From NCBI GenBank assembly GCA_020747065.1, contig JAGMVK010000003.1:1984001-2048000 (forward strand): DNA of 64,000 nt, given 5' to 3'. Below, piece by piece: positions 12,376-23,608 of this stretch. Made by a program: the position numbers and the translations under genes. Within the stretch, counting starts at the first letter, position 1, and every line of letters begins with the position of its first letter. The notes under the pieces were generated by a model, which was not told the origin of the DNA, ran no database searches, and was given only the letters and a program-made list of their open reading frames with translations. The stretch comes from Cadophora sp. MPI-SDFR-AT-0126 (lineage: Eukaryota; Ascomycota; Leotiomycetes; Helotiales; Ploettnerulaceae).

Positions 12376-13111
12376 TCAAACTTTCTGACTCAGTGGCACA
12401 TCCCCATTCGTAATCTTTTTCACAAACTCCGGGTCTGGGTCATAGAGCATGACATGAAAATGCTCGACTGCCTTAATAGACTTCAAGCTTCCCCAATTCT
12501 TGAACCAGATAACCTGCTACTCATCAGTTCTCATCATTCTAAGCTCACAGAGTTTGAAAATGAGAGCTCACATTCTCCGCACCCACCACATCCCTGAATG
12601 TCTTCCCCACAAACCCCTCAATCATCGCTCTCGCCTCATCTGTCAAATCATCAATCGTTGGATCATCTTCGAGAACAAACTTTGTCCACACAACCAAATG
12701 CACGATCTTGGCATCAATACCATACGGCCAATCATTCCACAAAATTTTTACATCACTCTCCTTCTCGAACGGCTTGCCATCTGGTAGAATCGGCTCAGTC
12801 CAAGCCAGTCTCGCACTGAGAACAAAGTTCATCACACTGCCGTACTTTTCCTTCAGGTAGTGGCTGTAAGCCAGGTACCGCCGAAGGTCGGACGGGATGC
12901 GTTGGAAGGCATCGAGGGCGTTACTGGCGATTACTTGGCGGACTTCGGCCCAGCTCAAGATGTGATACTCGCTGTCTGGTGTGCCGATTATGGCGCATTC
13001 TTTGGGTTTGAGGTTTTGGAGGAAGAGTGGGCAGTCGGCTTCACGTTCGCTGGGGGCGATGTTGACTTGCCAGTAGGGCAGGGTGGACTCGGGTGCTTTC
13101 AAGCTACCCAT
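12376..13111 (-). CDS. DUF3605 protein, N-acetylglucosamine-induced protein 1 (Gig1)-like
   Basis: Two exons on the minus strand (13111-12572 and 12513-12376) with a 58-nt intron (GTGAGC...GCAG), giving 225 residues. The second exon supplies the conserved end [20 protein letters not shown]. The central stretch ([38 protein letters not shown]) is the DUF3605 signature. In Candida albicans the homologue Gig1 is induced by N-acetylglucosamine and gives resistance to a chitin-synthesis inhibitor, but no biochemical activity is known. No signal peptide or membrane segment; expected to be cytosolic. Its 5' side faces a 1.3-kb region shared with the next gene. Confidence 0.85.
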
Positions 13112-14396
13112 TGTTGCAAATTTCTAACAGATTGGTATGTCTTGAACTGTTGATGGTGGATGGTTATTCTGAGATTAATTTGTTTTGATATACCCTATCT
13201 GTTGGGAGCAAATATTGAGTGACATTGAGACCTCGCTTGCCGCTTTTAAGTTGTTTAGCCGATACCAAAAAAAGGGTCTTCAAAACAAGTACGGCTTGAT
13301 GGTTCACTTGACCGATCTTGCTGGATTGTCATCTTGCTTCGTTGTTTTCGAATTGGGCATATCAAACGAGGTGTGGAATACAATTTCGCAAAGAGTTTGC
13401 AAAGTTGGCATGCACGGCCATTATCAAGAAAAGCATGCAATCACAAGTTCTCAAAGCGTTCAATCCTTTAAGGTTAACCCCTGAATACGCGTCTCCTATC
13501 CACCGTCTCGACCTTTCACAAACCTCGCTTATGCAACCGCGTCCACAACGGAGATTAGCAATAGTGGAGATTTTTTGTGAAACTTCTCCATGGCCCTCAT
13601 GGGCATCCCACCTTCTCCCCAATCTTCCCTGGAAGCGCATCCAAGCTCCAACGAAAAGCGTTATGTCTCATCTCGGCAATGCTGATTGACTAGCACAACC
13701 TTGCACCGGCTCCTGCACACAACAGGTGCAGTTGGCCATTCGATTCGCTGGAGTTACATCCGCGTAAGGTTTGTACCTGGCAGCTTGCAGGGAGAAGGGA
13801 CAATACCCACTGAACAGCCTTCGATCCATTGTGCATCATTTGTCCGGATTGGGCAATCCTCAACCCCTCCTCTCCGTGACCAAGGATCCAGGATTTTTTT
13901 TTTCGTTTTGTTTAAAGGAGTTGTTTGTTTCTTGTTTATCTCTCATCATCGTCGCTGCCTCCCTTTTTTTGGTATTTCGTTTCGTAGCTGATCCATTGGT
14001 CATTCGTAACTCTTCCTGAGAAGCGACGAACCGGCAGCTCCTACTCTCGTTAACATTCCAGCTGCACCTGCATTCATTCTCGTCCATTCACTCAGCATTT
14101 TGGTTTCCACAATACGAAAACGTGGTAAAATCGGCTGTTTCTCACAGCACTGGGGTAATCGCTTGCCGCCAGCTCAATTGTTTCTCGCCACCACAACAAC
14201 AAAACAAATATAGAACCTCAAGAAGGCAACATTCGCAACAGATTTCCGAACGAAGACCAGTCCTGGAACTTGTTGTGACATTCTAGCCAACACTGTCAGC
14301 CGTGCTCGACAATTCATCTCTGCTGCATGAGAGCTTCCTCGACGACCTCCTGTCGCTCCTCGACTTCACTCCACGCTGAATCTCAACTCCGTCAAG
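13112..14396. other. Divergent intergenic region
   Basis: Upstream regions of the Gig1-like gene (minus) and the small membrane protein gene (plus). The part near 13900-14380 is rich in pyrimidine tracts, typical of a long fungal leader. No supported gene. Confidence 0.45.
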
Positions 14397-14823
14397 ATGG
14401 GGAAACCACGCAAGCAACCTCACGTTCCCCGGCCATCTCCATTACAACAAGTGCATCTCACTCGCCCGTTATCGGAAGTTCCTCCAACTTCTGGTCTGGT
14501 TAGGGATCCGATGTTTTGGAAGCGCTTCTCTGTTGCAGTTCATGAAGCGGAAGGCGGCGACCTGGAGAGCGGACGGAGCGCTTCTACAAGCACAATTGAA
14601 TTGAAGAAGACTGGGTACGTCTACAGAAGAGCTTGAGAAGTGAAGTTGGACGTGACTAACAACATATAGAGAGCGAGAAAGAGAGAATGATTGGCTAGCA
14701 CAACAACATAAAGAAAAGAGGCGATGTCGGATTACTTGCATGATCATTACCCTCCTGGTCGCCATCCTCATCACTGGGGGAGCCATCGCTGGGTGGTGGT
14801 TCACGCAAGGCCCTGGAAGGTAG
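14397..14823 (+). CDS. Small single-pass membrane protein, unknown family
   Basis: Two exons, 14397-14614 and 14670-14823, with a 55-nt intron (GTACGT donor, GACTAAC branch site, ATAG acceptor). The spliced product is 123 residues. The first about 80 are Pro/Ser-rich and end in a charged stretch (ERERENDWLAQQHKEKRRCR). A single hydrophobic segment of about 24 residues (ITCMIITLLVAILITGGAIA) and a short tail follow. The positive charges before the segment predict an N-in topology, close to a tail-anchored protein. I do not recognise the family. The evidence is the strong splice consensus plus the clean transmembrane segment that appears only after splicing. Confidence 0.6.
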
Positions 14824-16602
14824 ACCGGAAGAAGGACGGTCGGACGAATTGGAGAAACCACTTACGAACCACGAGAACTTGACGATATGAGAGATGAGGG
14901 CCGATACTATGGTGATCCATGCCTTTTTGGACGAATCATCACGACATGGCTATTTGCAGCGGAGCTTGCACAACTTAGCACATTCATGGCTAGGTGGATG
15001 ATACAGGCACAGGTCAGAGGCGAAGAAGGAACCCGCACGCTTCTTGGAGAAGTTAGCTTGAGCAGGCATTGTGCCTTTAGAGCTATTATGAAGGGAACGG
15101 AATGGCTGCCATGGATTTGGCTTGCAACATAAAAATTCAAAAATCCAGAAAATAAAAACAAGGAAAACGATTAAATAAACCGCCCTTCTCTGTTGCTCTT
15201 GATAACTGCGAGATGAATAATCAGCATACTCCTGAGTATCATGTTCAATGTGATCTGAAAGTGAAGTACAGCTTCATAGGCGCAAAAGGAATGTGTAAGG
15301 TAGGTCAAAAGGAGGTTTGCTTTTATTTCCTCGCGTACATCTTCGCAGTCCTTGCTTCTTGGAGGCGGTCGTGGTAGATGAAGATTAACGCTGATATCTC
15401 CATGCTGAATTGGAGAATGACAGAATAAGCTCTTCATGTACCCTTATTGATATGAAGTCAGTCACTTCTTGGAATGTAAATCTTTTTTCACTATTAGGAC
15501 GTAGTTAATCCTATGGATGGGAAGCAAAAGAACATAAGTGCCGTAGGATAAGCAATGCATCCCAAGTGAAAGGCACGTGATGTGCCAAGGATTCGCTTCT
15601 CTCTCAACGTCCTTCTATGTTTGCATGCCTTCCTTCGACAGGGTCCCCTAGAGATGGCTCGAGACTGAGTACTATGCTTCTATACTTGCCATGAAAGTAC
15701 GGAAATCGGCTACCCTCTTTCCAAGGACCCGTGACAGCCAGTACTGAGGTCAGTTGAGGATGCCCTCACAGTCCTTGGTCTGCCCTTCTCGAGCGACCCT
15801 ACACCGACCCTGGAACTACGTCACACGTACCATTCACACATCAAAACCACACCGAACTTCATACAATAGTCCCTTTGCCTCAGCATCGTCGTAGAAGACA
15901 TGCGGCTCTACACGGCGGCGGAGCCTTGCTGCCTGCTCTCACCGAAGCCACGTCGTGGCGAAGCGAGTGGCGATGCTCAACGGCATGCTTTCAGCTCAGT
16001 TCGCAGTTTGGAACACTTTCTTCTAGCAAAGTTGCGTTGAGAATTGTGAGCTTTACTTGTATTTTACTGCTTGGTTATTGAAAGAACAGAATGAGCGGAA
16101 TTGGGAGTCCTTTTGTAGCCTTCAGTCATCGAAGTTCTTCGTCATCAGGGGATGTACACCGCCGCGTTCGGTTTCTTCAAATAGCCACACGCAGCCCTGT
16201 CAAGACACCATCTTTAGTCTCTACTCTCGGTGAGCACATAACACCAGGCGTCTGACTTTTCATCTTGCTTTATTGGGCTTGATTCGTCCACGATTCGTTG
16301 TGTAATTACCTTCGATATGGCTGCCCCGTGTATGCCCTCGCTATGCCCTCGCCATGCCCCTACCTGCCCCTGGCAGCCCTTTCCACGCCCTCGCCATGCC
16401 CTCTCCCACATTAGGACACTCGGTCTGAAATTGAAGCCTCGATTTCTCGAACAATGTCAACGACCATGCTGACGACCTCCCTTCTTCAATCCCGTTTCCC
16501 CATCTTTCGTTTCAGTCCTTTCAATCTGCACCGATTGAACCGGATCTCCACCAAGTGTTCCTACGTGCTGTGGTAGGCATTAGCTTTATCAATAGTCTCA
16601 AA
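14824..16602. other. Gene-poor intergenic region before the kinase-HET gene
   Basis: 1.78 kb without a supported gene. Short open frames lack an ATG, family resemblance or splice partners. It contains the CATGCCCTCG-type repeat cluster at 16331-16406 and the promoter of the downstream large gene. Confidence 0.4.
16331..16406. repeat. Imperfect short tandem repeat (unit about ATGCCCTCG)
   Basis: About five degenerate copies of an ATGCCCTCG-like unit alternate with related TGCCCC blocks, about 200 bp upstream of the kinase-HET start codon. It could be a neutral minisatellite or part of the promoter. Confidence 0.55.
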
Positions 16603-19600
16603 ATGTACCACAATACGACAGCCTCATCTAATCCAAATGGCAAGCCCTCCCATCCAGGTGCATTGCGCCGCGCCATTGACCCTCCGGGTCTCATGCAGGC
16701 ATCCTCTTCCAACAATCAATTGGGATACCCAAATAACTACATGGGCAATCCACCAATCCAACCTGAAGAATATGCAAACGCCCAGGCTCATCTCGAGTCC
16801 AAGAATGCTTCGCCCTACGTTCCTCCACCTGAAAGTTCAATCAACAGTCGCTCAAACTATGACCCTGGCCGAGTGAGTGTTCAGAGAAGGAATAACCCAG
16901 TCAATACGTATCAGGTAAGTGCTGTCACGTACACATGTCCTGTCACATTATTCATTCATTGATAACAATGCTGACTTCTATGAATAGTCATCAGACACCC
17001 CGGAACATACTCAAGCCATTCAATCTTGTCTACCCTACCCTCGTGAGAGTCCCTTCAGGTGCCAACCAATTCCTATGACTTATCATCACTCACAGAAACC
17101 CTTCCTTGCCTGGCTGGTACTCCCGGCACTGTATGCTGTTGCCAGACCTGCAGGCTCAAGTTATCAGATCAAGATCTTATCGATCCGGTCGGTCCAGGAT
17201 ACCAAAGACCTGCCGTATCCAGTCAATCGTTCGGAATTACTCCAGCTGGTGGAAGTCTTGGGTTCCCTTTCCAGGATTCAACGCGTTCTTACGAGACGCC
17301 CCAGTCTTCGTCATTTACATCTTACAACCAAACCGCTTCAGGCATCTCACAATTCAACCCACTGTTCAATTCGTCTATACAAAATTCTCAAAACAACTCT
17401 TCTGCAAATTTCGGCTCTTCACTTGTCAGCTTACCGGATGTTTACGATCCCTGGGGCTCATATAACGATCAAACCTTTTCACCGCAATTGCCAAACAGAC
17501 CATTTGGCCAGCCAATTTCTAACATGGCACTCGCTCCAGAACCCATCGTTCCACCACAGCAACATTACGTTCAGCAAAGGTTCGGGTCTGAACACATAGC
17601 CTCACAAAGAGCAGAGAGATTACCTAGTTGTACGGACTTTCTTGAGGCTCAGCGTCGTCTAAGTGCCGAACTCAAGGATGGCGTGATGGCAAGGCCCGGG
17701 GATGAAAAGGCATTCGCTGCTTCAATTGGTATTTCCGTCACACAATTGCACTTTTGCGTCTCTGCCAGGCATCATGTACTGCCTCGCATCGAGAAAATGG
17801 CAGATTCATGCCACCAACTTGATCTTCCACCGGAATATATAGCAGATTGTAAGTTCTTCATGCACTGAACATTTCCTCAAATTTTCGATTGCTGGATTTC
17901 ATCTACTGTCAAAAGGGGACCAACAGATAGGTGAAGGTAGCATTTGCTGACTCTCAGATCGTCACAGGGTACCGGGAAGTGTATTCAGCAAACCATACCT
18001 CGAATAAAAGACTTCACGATTCAGCTTACCAATCACATACAACCACCACCAGAAACCGTCCGGGGAGGAAGAGGCCGAAAGGTTCAATCAAAGACGTCAC
18101 TAGAGCGAAACCATACCAGTGTACTCGCATCAAGTCAGATGGCACGTATTGTCTAAAAGAAAACATTCATCACGCTGACTGTAAGTGTGACTTCAATCTC
18201 GTCCGCACCATTGTTATGTCTCGTCTCGCATCTTTCCCATATCCTTTTTTCCACCCCTGCAGTAGAAATTTTGAGATGCTGATTATGTTTGCAATTCAGG
18301 GAAGAGGCACGAAGAGACGCACTGGCCTCAAAGACGATGGGAATGCATCATAACTGGTTCAAGCGGAAATGTTGCATGTCACTTTTGTGGCGCAGCTATC
18401 GACCTGGCTGGCCAGCATTCAACTTCACATGGCGCGTGCTTAGGCCGCGTTCTAAGAATTGGACATGATTTTCATCGTAAGGATAAGTTGATAGATCATG
18501 TCAGGCAAGCGCATGGATGTAATGCAAATGTCGATGCGTGGTATATCGACCTAAACTCAGATTGGCGGAGACAATGTGGCTTTTGTGGCATTATTTGTCC
18601 TAATTGGGACGCAAGATGTGCCCATGTCAGCCGGCATTTCACTGCCGGCATGCGAATGATTCCGGATTGGAAGGACCCCTGGCCAGAGGATCACGAAAAC
18701 CACAATCAACCACCAGACGAAGATGACGATGATCACATTGAAAGTGATGAAGACGATAACGAACCCCAAAACGACTTCGACAGCAACAACATGTCCAATT
18801 CCATGACAGGTTACGACGCCCGCAACGGGCCGCGAAATGGAAATGCAAATGGGAAGAGGTCAAGAAGCTCCCACGGAAGTACTAGTGGCCGTAGGAAAGA
18901 CAATGAGAATGATGGGCAGGAACCGCAGTGTTCGAGTGATCTAGTCGATGGTGAAACCCCAATCGCAAAAGACGAAGCTCCATGGTCGAAAGAGCAAAGT
19001 CTTGAGACGACAGCTTGCCCAGCCGCTGCGAAATCGCCCAAAAATCAAACGACTACCACTGGCTTCGAATTCATTCGGAAGCTTGGATATGGCTCATTTG
19101 GCACAGTGGACGAGGTTCTTCACTTCGGTACTAAGGCCCATTTTGCCAGGAAATCTATTCGAGCATCGCTTCATCGGTCCCATCCTGCATTAGCCCAGGC
19201 GCGGCGGGAGGTCGTGGCTCTTTGCAGTTTAAGACACACTCACATCGTTGGCGTCGTAGCATATTATACCTTGGAGGATCAATTTTCTATCATCATGTCT
19301 CCTGTAGCGGAGGGAAATTTGTCAGAATACATGCTCAACAACTGTTCAGCACCTTTGATCAAAAGTTCGAATCTCTCAAAATGGATTGGATGCTTGACAT
19401 CTGCAGTATCTTACATGCATGAAAAATCATGGCAGCATCTTGATATCAAGCCAAGCAATGTTCTCGTTACGGGCGGCCATGTAATGTTGTCAGATTTCGG
19501 TGGCGCTCTGCTTGTTGATGATTCGCATTCCCAAATCCCAGTGGGAAGCAGCTGCGCTGTCACTCCCATGTACTGTGCCCCTGAGCTGGCGACCAGGAGC

Positions 19601-21502
19601 CGAAAGTCCATCAGAGCCGGCGCCAGCGACATATATTCCTTGGGTTGCGTCTTTCTTGAGATGGCAACCGTCATATATCGTCAGAGTCTGGAGTCTTTCG
19701 AGCACTTGAGAGCATTTGAAACAGGAAACGGTAGCTATCATATCAATTTGAGGAAGTCTTGGACTTGGATCCACCACCTGTGGGATATTGATGAAGCTCT
19801 TGGCTTGAATCGGCAGCATGGCCTCTACATCATTTCCAGCATGTTGTCAGACGACCCAAGAAAGCGGCCAACAGCCCGGTATATTGAAGAATCATATCAG
19901 TACTACCACCTCTACAGGTCACAGCAGGACGACAAGAACATTGAGGAGAAAAAATACCTCGTGGTTACGACAGCGGAGAGCAACAAACGATTTGATCCAA
20001 TGTACGTCGCTCGGCGATGGCTAAGTGACTGCTCTACGAACCACAAAAGTTGTTCCAGGCCCTCGAAAGACTTTTTCCCTTCCAGAATCTTGAATGTTGG
20101 GACTGATAGCGACTTTATACACCTCCAGTCGTCGAATGACTCTCCAAGTCCGTATGTAGCACTCAGTCACTGTTGGGGTGCCGAAAAGCTCCTCAAGACA
20201 ACCTCAAAGACTTTGAGGTCAATGACTCAGGGCATCAAGATATCATCTCTATCGCATGGATTTTCTGATGCTGTGCGTATTACTCGTGCTCTTGGGCTAA
20301 AGTACCTATGGATCGATGCACTTTGCATCCTACAAGATCGCATCGATGACTGGGTCTCCGAGTCTTCTCAGATGCACAAGATATATTCTCACAGCAGCCT
20401 TACTATATGTCTTGCTAGTGACTGTAATGCCGAATTCAGCGGGAAACAATCTCTTACCGAGAGGTCAAAAGCGGATGATTCGAATCCAACGTGCTTGACC
20501 TGTACCAAAGGGCACAACGAATTTGAGTATTTGTGCGATGATACACCTACTACGATGCTCCTTGATTCTCCTTGGTCCAAACGCGGGTGGACGCTGCAGG
20601 AGCGAATACTTTCACCTCGCATTCTTTACTATTCGTCAACGAGAATGGCGTGGGAATGTGGAGGCAGTCGAACAACGCTCGACATCGTAAGCAGGATGAG
20701 GGAGAATTTGAAAACACTATTAATCAACAAATCAGTATCAGCCAGCCGTAAAAGATGCTGGGATACACCTCTTACTAAGCTATCTCAAGAATGCAACAAG
20801 TTGTGGCGAGACATGGTTAAAGAGTACACAAAGCGACAATTGACGCTGCCCGAGGACAAGCTTCCTGCCCTTGCAGGAGTCGCTGCTGAAATCGCTTCCT
20901 TAAGCGGTCAAAAATACCTCGCAGGTCTATGGAACGACGACCTCATCCATTCCCTTCTCTGGTGCCTGGATTTCGCAATGACCCCTCTCCCACGGCCTTC
21001 ACAATACCGTGCTCCTAGCTGGTCCTGGGCCGCCATCGACAGTCCGGTCACTTGGTCCAAGGCAATACTTGGATTCCTGGATGATGAGGTGGCCAAAGTT
21101 CTCAGCTGGAAAGTCGCACCACAATGGGAAGAATCTCCTTTTGGACAGTCATCATACGGAGGAAGTCTAACAATCCGGGGATCGATGCGGAAAGTTCTGA
21201 TTGAAAGAACCCAATCTCAAACTATCCTGGACGTGGTAACACGGATACCATTTGCCTTTGCCCAGTGGGACTGTCTGGAACCTCAACACCATGAAATATC
21301 GGGTCTAGATCGTGGTGTTATTGCCGATGAATTGTGGTGCTTACGGTTCTTGACTGGTGCGGGATTATTGCTGCGGGAATCGAAGGATGCGCCTCATACG
21401 TTTCAGAGAATAGGCGTTTATCGGATTCACGATAGTAGGATTGAAGATGCTAATTTGGGTAAGATTGCACGAGGAACGGTTCGCACTGTCATAATTATCT
21501 AA
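16603..21502 (+). CDS. Zinc finger-protein kinase-HET domain fusion protein
   Basis: Five exons: 16603-16914, 16988-17042, 17096-17848, 17968-18180, 18300-21502. Introns are 73, 53, 119 and 119 nt, all GT-AG, and phases agree at every junction, giving 1511 residues. Residues 1-375 are Ser/Asn/Gln/Pro-rich. About 410-560 hold several C2H2-like fingers (VACHFCGAAID, HRKDKLIDHVRQAHG, RQCGFCGIICPNW), then an acidic Asp-rich linker. About 699-975 is a Ser/Thr kinase with glycine loop GYGSFGTV, Lys729, HLDIKPSN (Asp826), DFG (Asp843) and CAPE, so it looks catalytically competent. About 1060-1225 is a HET domain (YVALSHCWG, LWIDALCILQD, RGWTLQERILSPR). The kinase and HET parts lie in one uninterrupted exon, so they are one protein. 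HET domains drive incompatibility-type cell death in fungi; the role of the kinase is inference. Confidence 0.85.
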
Positions 21503-22267
21503 GAATTTTATTTGTCTCCTCTCATTTTTTGGTAATTTCTCAAAGTGTGCTTTGTTTGTGGTTAAAGGTGGATTCGTGCTTCGTTTTTGGGACTTTGGTG
21601 TTGAGGATCTAAGATTAGTGGGGTGTCGCTATGATCGCCTTTCTTCATTTACAAATACAAACTCATACTATTGAACTCGCAATGCTTATGTGATGTTGTT
21701 TTCGGCGATTTGCAAAGAACTCTCTGCTCAAGAGTCCATATGTGCGCCTGCAGCCTTGCACTTAAAGGGTTCGTAGTTTGTTTTGGTTCCAGATGAAATC
21801 TCGCTTAACCTTTCTTCACCACATCACGCTTGTTAAAGCTTCTTGCAATACAGCTTCGCTCTACTTTATTTGGACCTATTGAGTAGCTCATGCATGACCT
21901 TGAAGCAGCATCGAGACTGGTTTCTCGACGTGACCCTTTCATTCAGGCAAGACAAAGCCGAGTGGCGAGCTTGAAGATCTCTAAGACCTTCACATTAAAT
22001 ACCGCCTGCACTCAAACCTAGGCGGATAGTCTTTCATCTGAAGAGCATACACGTTTCATCTTTTATGCCATTGTTTTCTACATGAGAATGCAGAGTCCGT
22101 TTCGTCGCTTAAGCATACATGATTCACTAGGACAAGATCTCCCCAGGACACTTCGAAGGAACCCACTTCATCGTCCCTTCCCTTTCTAGCATCCCAGTCT
22201 TCACCCACATCCATTCTCTTACCATCTACATGCATCCAAATAAACAGAACCTAAACATTAAGTCGTT
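21503..22267. other. Intergenic region between kinase-HET gene and tRNA
   Basis: 765 bp, AT-rich, with no supported gene. It holds the 3' flank of the kinase-HET gene. Confidence 0.45.
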
Positions 22268-22364
22268 GGCCTCTTAGTGTAGTGGTTCATCACGTCCTCC
22301 GCATTACTTGATTCTAACATCAAGACTGGTTGGAAGGTCGCAGGTTCGATTCCTGCAGAGGCCG
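22268..22364 (+). tRNA. tRNA-like gene with interrupted anticodon arm, isotype unresolved
   Basis: The seven-base acceptor stem is perfect (GGCCTCT with AGAGGCC). The D arm is canonical (TAGTGTAGTGGTTCATCACG, also an A-box match), and the T arm is perfect (GCAGG TTCGATT CCTGC, B box). Total length is 97 nt, about 24 nt more than a mature tRNA, and the extra part contains a six-base-pair hairpin (CTTGAT/ATCAAG), so an anticodon-loop intron is likely. However, strict numbering gives stem strands TCCTC and TTGGA that pair at only three positions, and position 33 is not T. The anticodon cannot be assigned. Either a functional tRNA with unusual splicing geometry or a decaying copy. Confidence 0.55.
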
Positions 22365-23608
22365 TCCTTTGGCTGGGATTGAGGCTGTTGGCTTGAATGA
22401 GCCCGATTCCTTCCATGGTTTTTGTTTTTGTGATTCTAGTAGCTTGTATATATCTTCCATAGCCATGGTATGTTTTTCTTGGCTGTTGCGGAGAGTCATT
22501 TTTCGTTGCCTCAGAAGCCGAGGCGAGGAATCTTAGTCACCGGATTTCGCAGCCGAAAGTTTGGCTCCGTTGCAAATCATTTCTACAAGCCCTTAATTTG
22601 TAAGTATTAATCGTCTCGTGCGGAGTGGGGAAAGATGTCATAGCAGCACAGACAGCGGAGATGCTAGTTAGGTCCGAAATTCGGTACTCTTTGGCAATGT
22701 GTTGTTTATCTGCAAAGAAACCGAGAAAGATACTAATAGCCTAGGTTTTACCCGCAAGACTTTCAACTGAGGAAACATATGGCTGACGAAAGTCTTATTT
22801 ATTTGATACTGGAAGTTTGTTTAGGTCTTTTGTATGTACATGAGGCTAATGTCAATGTGTTGAATTTGTCTTAAGCTTCACTTTTTTGAGAATTCGACGA
22901 GAGAGAAGAGCTTTTCAGTCCTTGAAACAATTGGATGATTCTTTCTCTACTTCTTTTCATTCCAATTTGAGTGAGAGCAAGGTACCCTTGTATGAGGTTA
23001 CATTGATTTTGACGATACTATACCGGCTGGGAAATCATTCAAAGAGGTAAAAGCCAACATGATTGAGACGATATGTACTACCTTGATGGAGCAGTCTAAG
23101 CTTTTTGTTGGAGTAATACAAAGCGTCAGTCTTTAATCAAGAGACTTCTAGACACAAAACGTAATGATAATATACTAGGACAAGGCTCAATAGCTAAATG
23201 TGCAGAGCCACTTATTCTTTACACTACCCTTGAACAACGTAGAATGCTTTTTGTAGTTTAATTTATCTCGACATGCTACTAGAGCTAATATCTAAAGGAT
23301 ACAGCGAGGAGAGATACATCAGAGTATAGTGTTTTCAAGTTACAATTCTCTCTCGCTTAGGAGATCATGAAATGATCCTCTCTCCTAACACTTTCGAAGA
23401 ACTTAAAGTTCTTAAAGTCTTTCGAAGTGCTAAGACCTGGTACTGATAACTACATGGGTCCATAATGCTGGAATAATAGTTCATCCGTTCTCGCTGCACC
23501 CACGTGCCAAGGCATTTCCCAAACAGAAAGTGTTTGTTTTCCTGCCCCTCCCTCGCTCCTTCCTCACAACAACACCATCAAACACGTCAACCACAACACA
23601 GCGCCAAG
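22365..23608. other. AT-rich gene-poor region with palindromes
   Basis: 1.24 kb with no supported gene. The sequence is AT-rich and contains the nested palindromes at 23357-23430. It could be remnant mobile DNA, but no transposase-like frame or clear terminal repeats are visible. Confidence 0.4.
23357..23430. repeat. Two adjacent imperfect palindromes
   Basis: The first, 23357-23388, pairs TTAGGAGATCAT with ATGATCCTCTCTCCTAA, one arm carrying five extra bases. The second, 23389-23430, has a perfect core (AAGAACTT-A-AAGTTCTT, 17 nt) flanked by near-inverted CACTTTCGAAG and CTTTCGAAGTG. Such structures can be the ends of a miniature element, a protein-binding site or a hairpin transcript. Confidence 0.6.

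Noticed and set aside
18300..21502. Kinase and HET regions as two adjacent genes
   Set aside because: There is no stop, start or splice signal needed between them; one frame runs through both.
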